The position numbers and the translations under genes are program-made. The notes under the pieces are model-generated. The model was not told the DNA's origin, did not search any database, and saw only the letters and a program-made list of their open reading frames with translations. From Penelope pileata (lineage: Eukaryota; Chordata; Aves; Galliformes; Cracidae), in NCBI GenBank assembly GCA_013396635.1, contig WBMW01004120.1:73608-137607 (forward strand): a stretch of DNA of 64,000 nucleotides, given 5' to 3'. Below are positions 22,801 through 34,800 of the stretch, piece by piece. Position 1 is the first letter of the stretch. The number at the start of each line of letters is the position of its first letter.

Positions 22801-25800
22801 CTGGCTGCACTTATGGCTCCAGACTTGAGGTCAGAATGGGGTGTGCTGCACTGTAACAGCTCAGCAGAACACTTGAGTTCAGAGATCCCTGGGTCAAACC
22901 CCTTTACAAAGCATAATTTCCTGTAAAGACCATCCCTGTACTCCTTAGAGCAATGACCCCAGCCACCCAGCTTTGAGAGCAGATGTCGCATGTCCTGGTT
23001 ATTACTGAGCTCCCCACCAAACAGAAAGGGAAGCATTTTTTAATGGAAAACTAGATCTGCTCTGCTCTTTTTACCACCTCAGACGATTTCAATGGTGTTG
23101 TGTTTGGCTTTGTGAAAATAACTACTTTAATATTTACCTGCCCTCCTCCCTGCCACAATAGGAAGTGGTCTAATACTTTGTTGTTTTTAAATCCCCCTAT
23201 GGAATTGTAGCAGGGAGCTATTTGAAATTAAGGGTTTTCAGAAGGTTTTTTCCAAATAAATATTTAGTTGTGTATTTGATATTAAAGGATTAGGCTGACA
23301 CGCTTGTGAATGGGTTTCTCAATCGGATTACTGCAGCTTGTGGTAGTTTCTGCTTTAGAACAAGGTACTGCACACTCACTCACAACAGCCTGGAATCGCT
23401 GCAGCTCCCTCATATGCAGCAAAATTTCAGTCTTGCTGAGTTTCAGAGAGCCCAGATCTCCCGTTCTTGTCCTGTCCCAGACTTTTCACTTGAACCAAGG
23501 CCTACCAGTTCAACTCTGGGCACTTCAGTTTCTGTGTCAGATGGGAATGCATCTTCCCTGGGCTGGGAAGATTGTAGCAGGCAATACTCATTAGTTAGGA
23601 CTCTGGTGGACTTGAATGTGCCTCTGGATTTCTCAAGAGCACAGCTCAGAGCAGGGGAAGCAGAGGTGACGTATTACATTCAATTATTTTGTTTTTTTAA
23701 GTCACCAGACCAACCTGTTTCTAAGCATTAAATTTTGTTTTAATCCCATCTGGCTGACAAAATCCAAATGGTGACACGAGAACATGATGGGAGCGTTTGT
23801 GTGTTTGTGGACATGGAGAGGTCTTTGGGATGTGGTGGAGCAGAGGCACAGTCAACTGGTTTTCTAAAATCCCCTTCCTGTACATAACAGTGGGTGAACC
23901 ACAGGTGTGAGCAGGTCTGCAGCATCATGTGGATGTTGTCTTCAGTGGTTTGATGTTGGAGGAAAATACTTGTCACACGGACACTCAGAGAAGTGTTTTT
24001 TTTTTCTGTTGTTACTCAGGTTGTGCTGCAGAAAGCCCACATCCTCTGTAGCAATTTCTCTTCTGTAGTACTGTGTGTTTGCCCACCATTTCAGTCCCCA
24101 TTCCCTCTCTGAACTCTGTTCCTGTTTTGTGTCTTGCAGACTTTTGCTGCCAGTCCTTTCTCTGACCCCATCCAGCTGGACAACCCCGATCCGCAGCCGA
24201 TCATCGATGGAGAGGAGGGGCTGATCTGGGTCATCGGGCCCGTCCTGGCCGTGGTGTTCATCATCTGCATTGTCATTGCCATTCTGCTCTACAAAAAGTA
24301 AGTTGTGCTTCTTGCCTGGATCTGCGACAATTCTGAATGTCTCCAGTAACAGCCCCTAAAGGGTTTCCTCCTTGGTCCTAAAGTTGTCAGTTGGAGAGCA
24401 AATCCTCTCACCAGCACCAGAGAGGAGTCTTAGGGCAGAAATGCTGACATAGAAGGATCTGGTTGGCATAGGAAGGTTTAGAGGTGGCTTGCTGGGACCT
24501 GCTGCTTCAGAGTCTGCCCCATGGCACTCTCAGTAAAGCTGAGCTTGTCTGTAGGCACTGTGGCAGCATATGTGCAGTGAGTTTGTCATGTGCCTTGCCA
24601 GTCTCCTCCAGAAGAACTGGTCACAGCTGTAGGCTTGAGCTCCCCTTCCTGTGCCGTGTGTGCGAGTGCACAGTGAGGGGAGAAGCTCCTTTCTGCTGTG
24701 GATCAGCACTGTTGTCAGACTGGCTTTCAGCTGGAGCTGGGAGACCAGCAGCAGCAGTAGTAGGGGTATAATGTGAGTCTGCAGGAGAGAAGATTGAACA
24801 GCCTCTGGAAATCTCTTTTCCTGGATTTCTGAGCAGCTCATGGTGCATGGATAGGAGTAGGGGCCCCTTGTGCACACACAGGTGACACTGCAGCAGAAGG
24901 GGACAGGAAAGGAATCAGAAGCTGAGCAAAACAGAGCAAGAAAAGGGACAGGGTGGCAGCTCAGGCCAGTGCAGGGGCGTCCTTAGTTGGGACATTATGG
25001 CGAGAGCTCGATTAACCCTGCTCCACATTTCATCTGCACAGGTGTGTGTGCTTGTGCACATGCCACTGTTTTTTGCATCGCAGCATGTGGGAAGCTGCTG
25101 GACATACACGTGCTGTGGGAGCAGGGACTCGGGTGTTCCTCACTGATGTTCAATGGCACTGATCTAACTGGGGAGCCTTTGCTAGTCACTTGTGTTACCA
25201 GGGTTAGAGATGAGCAAATGTTTCCCCATTCTGCAATTCCTTTCTAATCTGAACATTTGTCTTATCTTCTCTCCACTTACTGCTTTCCTGGACAGCAAGC
25301 CAGACAGGTAAGATTTGCTCCAGATTTGCCATTTACTGAGGTTCCCTCTTTATGGGCTGTGGCTGTGTGTTAGGCAGTATTTACTGTCTCTGGTGATGGG
25401 GCTGTGTTGGTACAGTTTCTACTGTTAGATCTGTTCTAAAGGACACCCAAGACCATGTTTGACTCTGGCGGAAAAAGCAAGGAAATCCCAGCTTTCTGCT
25501 GCTTGTCCATTCCTAAATATAATGTAATGGCCCTTTCTCGAGCTGAGCAGCAGTGACAGTAAGTGGCTCATAAAACTCTGGGTTAATGGAGCAGAGTAAC
25601 ATGCATTTGTGTTGCAGTCAGAGGTGAAAGTGGGTTTTCTCCATGTCTGACTGCTCCACACACGCTTCTCTGAGCCACTGGCATGCTGGAGACAGAATCT
25701 CACCAGCTGAGCTGTCCTCGCCCCATTGCAAAAGCCATTCTTGCCCCATCAGCCAGGGACTTCTGACAGAGTTTGCTTGTAACTGCAGAGTGAGACTTAT

Positions 25801-28800
25801 TTCAAACCATTTCCGAGGCTGGGAGAGCTTTCATTGAAAGTAACTGATGGGTTTAGCCAATGAACTATTAACAGCTGTTTCAGAACTGCAGCAAAAATAA
25901 ACTACTCCTAAACTGCAAAGTGGTATAATTCCAAAATGCTGCCCCATGCAGTGCTGGCAGGGCTTATGCCACTTCTTCTAGCTATTAATGACATTAAGAG
26001 ACAGCTAACGGCGTACTGAACAAGCTCCTCTCTGCCTAAGCAATTACCATTATTGCTGCAGGCGTATTATAGGAGGCATCTGTGCAACCCAAGCAGGAGA
26101 GGCGAGGAGCTCTACAGCCATCTTGCCAGAGGGGTAGGACAATATTTGGAAGCCCCAGGGTGTGGGTACATGTTCTCTGCCCGCTGGAGAAGTTCTGCTT
26201 CCAGCAGCTTGTCACTGTTCCCTTGCCAGAGGTTATCGCCTCTTCACATCAGCACCGGGCTTTGCTTCCAAATTCTTTTCAAGGAGAATGAGCTGGGTCA
26301 GCAAGGACTTTTAAACTGCCTCAGCTAACCTAGCCCATTTGGAGCAAAATATATGATGAAGCACTTACATGTGCAGCTCAGCTGGCACGCCGGAGCGGAC
26401 TTCGGCTTCTGGCAAGGAGGTGAGACAGATCTCAGCAGGCACAGCTGTGATGGCAGAGGATGTGTCTGTGCTGGTTTTGAACCCAGATTTTTAGGGTTCT
26501 ATAGATCAAAAAAGGTTGAAATTCACTGCTCTGACTTCTGTCTCTGCAGCAAGGCACTGAGAACTCCTAAGCGAGCCAGCAGAGAAATAGCAGTACTTTA
26601 TGTCCAAGGTCATGGCCAGGAGATTCTGTACTTTTCCAAATGATGGTGTTGGCTCTGGTTATTTCAGGCTGAAAGTGGCTTGGCCAGAATTGAAACATTT
26701 CTGCTCGCAGAGCTCTGCAGAGTTCGGTGGAGGCCTGTCTGTGCAGGGAGGCTGTGCTGTGAGTTCACAGCACCTCAGCTGCTCCCGTGGCCTGTCTGCA
26801 CTTCTGCTGTGTGAAGGGGGAACTGCCAGCCGTGTCTGGAAGCTGCTGGGCCACTGTAAAACCCATCAAATGCTGCAACGATAAAACACTCCAAACCTCA
26901 TCCCTTTTCTGATGCATTTTATATAACTTTGTACATCCTTGTTCAGGGTGTGGCTGTACCCGGCCCTGCTTTCTGTGGGACCTGTATTCAGGTTTGAATG
27001 TGGAGGCTCGTGAGCTAAGATGCTTTGTCTTTTTGTCTTTTTTTTTTAAAAAAGCAAACGGAAAGATTCAGAGCCACGGACAAAGTGCCTCCTGAACAAC
27101 GCTGAGATCACCCCGCACCACCCCAAGGACCCCGTGGAAATGAGGCGCATCAACTTCCAGACCCCAGGTAACGGGCTGCACCCCAACCTCTCTCAGTGGG
27201 AAGGCAGCAGCAGAGCCCTTGCCTCAGCCCCTTCCTGCCATGCTGCTGCAGTGCTGCCTCTGAGACCCAGTGCTAACCCAGCATGCAGCCACGGAACCTC
27301 AAGACGTGCCTATGCTGAGCAAGACTGCTGAAAGAAACCTGTTCTGGGAAACCACGAGGGCTTTGCAGACCCTACCCAGCAATTACAAGGCAGGAAGAAG
27401 GGTTTTTCTGGATGTCCAGCTAAATTGGTGCATTCTGGGCTAAGGACACAGCTGCAGGTGCTGTGGCCATGCTCAGCTTTCCTGCCCACCAGCGGTGCCG
27501 CGCAGCGCTGTGCCTTCTGCTGGGAGCCCCCGGGGTGGGAGAGGTGGAGCATGGCAGGCTGCCCAGCACACGGTGCTGCAGCCACATCTGTAACTGCACA
27601 CACACCCAGACGGTCCTGCCAGGAGCCAGGCCTGCCCCGTGGGCTGTGAGGACAGAGACAGGCAGCTTCAGGGCTGCTTTGTGCAGAAAAGGCAGCGTCT
27701 CCTCACTGGGTGTACAGCTGCTGAGCCAGCATGTCACTGCACCACAGAGGCCCAAGCACCCTCCTTTCTGGACACCCATGCACATGCATGTCCGAGCTGC
27801 CTGCATGGCACTTCTGCAACCCACCCGGACACAGCCCGGCACGGGCACGTCCCCGTGCACACAGACACACAGCGATGCTGAACAGCGCCTGCGCAGCGGC
27901 GTGCACCTCTGCTTCTGGTGCTTGAGGATTTGGAAGGGAAATTGTTGTGCTTTTGGGGGCTGGCTGTTGTTTGCAGTTTGTGTTTTTTGCTGTTTTGTGC
28001 TTGTTAGTAATGTTTCTGCAGCTCCTGTTTCCCCATCCCAGTCCTGTCCTTAGCGTTGTCTGAGTTCTCTTAGGGAGAGGCTGGCAAGTGCGTGGGGATC
28101 CTTGGGGAGACACAAACAGCACTGAGCCGAGGGATTTATATTGGAAAGTTAGAAATAACACATTGGTATCTCTCCAAGCTTGAGAAAGATGAAGTCTGAG
28201 CTGAAGGATAGAAGCAGGTTTAATCCAGCGTGCAGGGACTGAATGCAGAGCAGTCCCTACATCAGCCCTTACTGAGCAGAGCTCTTGCAGGAGAGTCTGA
28301 AGGTGTTTAAGAACTGCAGCAGGAGAGCTGGGAAAGCTTGAGAGAATCCTGCAGTCCCAGCTGCCCGTTGTGTAAGCAGCAATCAGTTTGTATAAGCAGC
28401 TTCTTCTGACAGTCCCCAGCTGCGGCCCAGCAGTGCTTTGCATTTGTCTGGGCACGGTGGTTTGTACTGGGTGCATCCCGCTTTGGGAGCATCCAGGTTG
28501 GCTTTTGGGTGCTCCAGGTGTGGTTTGAGACCCAGGAGAAAGCAGCCCTCTGCCATGTGAAGCTGATGGTGGGCTACATGCAAAGATAGAAGATCCAGCT
28601 TAGCCTGGATGCTAAGCAGCAGATGGGAGTGCTGTTACGTGTTTGCCTTTGTGAGCATTTCTCCCTGTCCTCAGTCACTTCCTAGCTCAGTGTGATGGGT
28701 AGGTGAGTGGGTCTGTCTGCTGTCGGCTGTGCTGTTCTGGTCATGCTGTACCTCTGAACTCTTGATCTAAGAGGTTTGTACCAGGTAGTGAGGTCATGCA

Positions 28801-31800
28801 GGGCTGCTGTTAGGGCTCAGCCAGGCAAAAGTCTGTAGATCTCAAAACACCACCAGGTTTTGTCCTGTCTGGCTGTAAAAAGATGCTGCCAACTTTTCTT
28901 TGCAACATCATCCAGCCAAAGTGAGCTGGTTTGCCCTGCCGCTGAGTTTGCACAGCCAGATATGGTCTGAAAGGACTTGGGAGAGTTGGTCACAGGACTT
29001 TGATAGCAGTTGGGTGAAAACTGAAATGAATGGAAATTCAGAACTCGAGGTGTGTTGGTGGAAGGGGAGCTGGCAGTGCAGTTTGCAGGTGGAGGACTCC
29101 GTAGGTGCTGTGTGAGTTAAAGCCATTTGAGTTTGGTTTGTTGTGGTTTGCAGCTGGTCTGTGGGCTCTGTCCTGTCCCCAGCAGCAAAGCAGAAGGGAG
29201 AAGGGGAATGGGAGTGGGCGTGAACATCTGTATGGCTCAGCGAGAGGAAGGGGTAGCACAGGTCTTAGAGATCCTGTCCTTGCCCTATCAGCACAAAAAA
29301 TAACTTTCTTTTCCTCTTTAGATTTATGTTGGTTTTTTTGCTTTAGCATGAAATTTTTTAAAAAGTGTATATTTTATTTATTTTATTTTTTTACTGTTTT
29401 CTGCAGATTCTGGTCTGAGCAGCCCTCTCAGTGACCCTGAGTTTGACTTTGAAAGTTAGTTCCTGTGTGTTTTTGTTCCTGTTGGTTTCATTTTTTTCCC
29501 CCATAATTATTTTTTCCCTCTTCTGTCGCTTTCCTTTCCAATTCTGTTTCGTTCCTGTTACTTTATTCCTTTTTTTGCCGAATTCTCTGTATCCCTGCGG
29601 TGTTTGCCCATCTCATCCCTTCTCTGTGCCATCTGTTTGTCTGAACTGCGCTTCCAGTTTTACAGTACCAAATTCGAGGCCTCCTGCAAGACGAGGGCAG
29701 CAGCAGCAGCGCGAGGATAGAGCCCGGCCGCAGCGCGGGTCACTGCCCGTCCTCCTGTGGCTCAGGAGGAAACCATGGGGTTCAGGGCTTCCTTTTCTCC
29801 CTGTTGTCCAAGGTGTTTCATTTCTGAAGCTTGGCTACGTGTCCCTCGTACTTTCCGTGGGCAGAGAGCGATCTGTTGTGGCCCGGTGTGAGCTGTCTGT
29901 GTGTGCTGTGCTTTCGTGTTCAGCGCTTCGTGCCGTGGGGACGGAGCTGCAGCTGGCGGTCCCCTCTCTCTTTGGGAAGAGCCACACAGGCACCTTCTCA
30001 CATCCAACAAGGAAAGAGGCCGGTGCCCAGCTGTGGCAGGTGCCTGTCCCTTGGCAGCCGCTGGTTCCAGGAGCCCAGAGGCCTCTCCACGGCCCTCTGC
30101 AGCCGTGGGGTTTCGTGCGGTGCCATCCGGCCGCGGTTATCAGCGCGGATAAACGGGCTCTGGCCCATCTAACAGATGTGAGGGTGACGTTTCTGGTGAG
30201 TTGGCTGCTGCACAGAGAATCAAGTCTTTTGTGATAAGATTAGAGAGATTCAAGTGATTGAAATGTTAGATGAGACCGGCTCTAAAAGACTTCATCCCCG
30301 TTAGGAGCCAAGATCCCAGCTGGGGTGCTGTGCAGGGAAATAGAGAGGAGGTTTTATCTGACAAATGTGAGGAATCATGGATGCTGGAGATGTGAGGGCT
30401 GGGACAGTTCTGCGAACAGTTTAATCCAACCACTGTCTCTTTGCTATTGAATTCCTCTGCCACACTGTCCCAGTGCACCTGCCACTCTGCTCAGCCCCTC
30501 CCCTGGAGCTCAGGAGGTTCTGGGTGCTCTTCCAGCCCTCCTCATCCTCCAGCCCAGGGCAGGGCTCCCCTGGCTGCTGTGGGGTCCCTGTGTGCAGCCC
30601 GAGGTAGGGGAGGCAGCTGAGCAGGGGAACCTGGGAGCAGGGGAACCCAGGAGCCCTCCTTGGTGGCTAAGGAGGGGTTTTAATTAGAGCAGACACAGGA
30701 GAAGCTGCTGCAGTGAGGCAGCAGGGCACTGCTGGAAGGCACTGCTCCTGGCTCCTTCGATATCGGACTCCTCAGCCTTAACGGGAACCCCCGTGCGCTT
30801 GGCATTTTGGCCAGGGAAGTGTTTATCACTGCGGAGGTTTCCGGCTCTGTTTTATTACAAAGAGCCCCAGAAATCGATCCGACAAGGAGATTTCTGTCCT
30901 TAGCAGCAGCAGGTTCCCACGTGCTCTCAGCCAGCGCTTGTTCCAGCAGTGGGAGGTGGGGGCAGGACGTTCCCCAGCAAAGAGGCAGAGCTGGCTGTCA
31001 GGAGCTGGGCGCACTGAGGATTTTTCGTGGACTTTTTATGAAGGAAACTTGTGAAATGCCTTCAGAGGGAACGTGATTTCTCTTCCCAGATGGGCACAGT
31101 GGGCCTTTCCCCTGCAGCCCGCGTGCTCGCAGGGAATGACGCACACAGCTCAGAGCCAGAGAGCATCTGATGGTTTTTTCCTTGCTTGCTTGTTCCAGGT
31201 TTTCTGGTTGTTTATTTTTTCTTCTTTTAATATGAGTGTCCGTTGCTTGGGATTTCACCCACACCGCTGTGTTTCTACCCACACTTCAGCAAACAGCCCC
31301 CAGGTTTTGCAGCAGTCGGTGCTGGCGGCTGGACCAACCCAGATGGGAGAAAGTCAGTGGGATGTGGAGGCAGTGGCTGAGCTCAGAGGCAGGTTGTTCT
31401 GAGCAGAGCTCAGCTTTGCTGTAGTGCTACAGCTCTAGGTGTGTTTGCTGCCCTCTCCAGCCCTTTATGTTCAGAGGCAGAAGGACAGAAACTGGGCAAA
31501 ATGTTTGTGATACCCACTTGATAGGTCTCTGGCATCGCAGCCAGCATCGCCCTCTCGGTGTGGGCAGAGACAGGGCCAGTTCTGGGGCTTGGAACTGGAT
31601 GGGAGTTGGAACTGGATGATCTTTAAGGACCCTTCTTTAAGGTCCCTTCCAGCCCAAGCCGTTCTAGGACCTTTAGGACCCTTCCAAGCCAAGCCATTCT
31701 GTGATCTTTAAGGACCCTTCCAGCCTAAGCCGTTGTAGGATTCCTCCAAATGCCCCCACTCCACACCTGCGCAGCCACCTTCCAGGCTGTGGTGGGAAGC

Positions 31801-34800
31801 AAAGGGCGAATCCTTGGGGTGGAAGAGGCTGCAGGGTGGCAGGAGGAGCTGGGGAACATCTCCCTGGGCTGGGGGTGCGTTCTGCCCCGATGGCCACAGA
31901 GCAGCATGGAGCCAGCTCCAGAATATTTCAGGGTTGTTTTTGTGGACTCTTTTGGTCTGGTCCCCATCACCCCTTCCATTTTCAGCTGAACTCCCTTGTG
32001 CTGAGAAGAGACACCTAGTCAGCTTAGAAAGGAGCGTTGGGTGGTGGCCCCGTCCCCACCCGTCCCCAGGCCTGGGGGAGGCCGTGTCTCTCCGGGACTC
32101 ACTGTAAAACTGAGGATGTCATGCTTGCTTTGCCATCTCTGTGCTGAGATTTCGGAGTATCTGACCATGCTGCTGCCACCGCCGCTGCTTTGTCACACAC
32201 CCAACACCCACGGGGCTCGAAATTCTCCCTGGCTTCCATCTCTCCTCCACTCCTCCTCATGGGGCACTGCCCAGGGCCTTGCCCCGCGCTGTCCTCGCCT
32301 GTCCGTAGCGGGATGGCTGCAGGCAGCACGGGAAGGCTTTGGGAAAACGTGATCCAATGCAGATGAGCAAAGCACGGAGAGCTTTTCCAACGTGGTTTGC
32401 AGCATAGTTACTCAAGATGATAGAATGGAAGGGCTGTGCAAGTTACACCTCGCATACAAACAGCTCTGCCTTTCCCTCTCAGCCCCCTCCCGGGCTGGGA
32501 TGTGCCTGCTGGCATGGCCACTGCTGCTGGGGACACAGCTCTGTTCCCTGGCAGCTCTGCTCAGTGCTCCCCTGGTGCTGCGGGGAAGCCCCAGGGCTGG
32601 GCTCACACATGAGTCTCCCCAGCAAATTGTTGCCCATTCCCCAGAGCGAGGAGGGGAGGAGCATCTTCTGCCTCTCCATCCTAAAAGGTAACAAACCCGC
32701 AGCAGAGCTCATGGGGTCGGTACATCTGACCCTGCAGAAGGACAGGGCAGGGCAGAGCAGCGTGCAGGCTGTGTGCTGGGAGGTGCTCTGCAGCCCCGAG
32801 CAGGAACAGGAGCCAGCACCCAGCGTTCCCAAACCTGGCTGCGCTCCTGCAGCGCTGAAGGGTGCTGCCATCCACCGTGAGCTCACCGAGGGCTCACAGG
32901 GGCAGAGCTGTGCTACAGGCAGCTCCTGAAAAGCCTCCCTTGCTTCCCCCATCTGCATCCCCGTCCCTGCCCCATGCCACCACGGTTGGCTGGATCCTGC
33001 CCCGGCCCTTCTTTTGTGTTGGGGTTTGTTTTCCACCATCGCGGGCGCTGCACCATTTGCTGCGTGGGTTCCTCTGGCAGCGTTTGCTCATTTCAAGTCC
33101 ACTATTGGAATCGCTGACACGCATCTGCTCTTCAGATTTTCCTTTTTGTTTTGCTCTGATTTACGCATTGAAAACGGGGCCATCATGGAAACACTCATTT
33201 TACTGTTGTGTTTTTTTATTATTTCCTTGATTTTTATTTTTTTTTTTTACTTCCAAGGACACAATTTCGAGCCCTGAATTCTTCTCTTCTAACCTCCCTA
33301 CTTTCATTGCAGATCTTACATTGTAATTTATTTTCTTTTCTTGTTTCTTCTTTCTTATAAAATGTGCAACAGTTGTGAATTTCAGTTATTATTAAATAAG
33401 ATTCTTCTCGTGCTGTCTTGTCTTCTAGGTATGCTCAGCCACCCACCAATCCCCGTTTCCGAGCTGGCTGAACACACAGAGCATCTCAAAGCTAATGATA
33501 ACCTGAAATTATCCCAAGAGTATGAGGTATGAGCAAGAGTGAGTGCTGTGCATGGGTTTGCAGAGCCAGGAAATTAGGCCATTAAGGCAGGCCCTGGTCC
33601 AAATAAACACAGCTTCATTTTAAGGCTCTGGGCACTTGACATCAAGCAGCTATTTGTGTGTTTAAACTGAAGCACTTCCCTAGGTTCAGCTCCAGGTAGT
33701 AAAAAGACTTGATCCATGAGACATTCCTGCCCATAGAGGGGGCATCTTTGGCAGGGGCTGACTCCCTTGGAGCAGGGGGGATGTTTCTGAGAGGAGGCTG
33801 TTAGCAGTTTTAGCCAGGTGGGATGGGAGTTGGCCTTGGGAGTGTGTTTCTTATCACTGAGCGTGCAGAGGATGGAGCAGAAGGATGGGATACGTGGCTG
33901 CAGAGGTTGGGGAGGTGAGCACTGGGTCCACATACAATGCAATTTTTTGATGGTTGCTGTTAAGAGACAAAACGCCCTGGTGTTTTAGACTAATAACGAG
34001 TGCAGACTGCCTGCTCCTGATTGCAGGCAGTGAGCGAGGGGGTGTGCTCTGAGCAAAGGTCCTGGGGTGTCTGCCTGCTCTGCTTTGCAGACGCCACACG
34101 GGTGAAGCAGCTCTGCAGCCACAGCCCCGCACCCAGGAGAGCCCCAGGAGGGCTGCAGGGGTCTCACCCCGTGCAGGGGGAGCAGCCCACTAATGGGCTC
34201 TGTCCAGATCTCAGAGGCTGATTTGCATAATGCAATATCCCCAGTGCCCTGGCTTCGTTCCAGCACAACCTCCTCTAGTGGCAGAGCCAGAGCTAAACAA
34301 ACATCGCTAATGAAATGGATGTGAGGGGAGATTAGAGGGATAGAGAGCAAACAGACACATTACAACAGTATAAATACCCATTAGTTAGAGCTGCTCGGCA
34401 GCGAGAGGGGACGCTGCCGTCGGGTGGCTTTGTGCCAGCGTCACCATGGCTGCTGGGGCTGGGGTGTGGGGTCAGGGCAGCGAGGGCTGAGCTCAGACGG
34501 GTGGGTGCAGGACAGGGGCAGGATGGGTTCAGTGTAGGGGCAAGATGGGTGCAGGGTGGGTGCAGGATGTGTGCACGGTGGGTGCAGGATGGGTGCAGGA
34601 TGGGTGCAGGTGGTGCATGCAGGCCCCGGGCAGGCAGGGAAAGGGGGAGCGGAAGAGCGTGGAGCAGAGCTCAGCCCACTCCTGCCAAGCTTCCAATTGA
34701 GGCAAACCCCTAGGGCCCTGCAAAATGATGAAGGAATTAAGCCCTTGTTTTATTTAATTCTCTGGCTGAGGATTTAGAGGTAAACGTAATTAACCTAATT

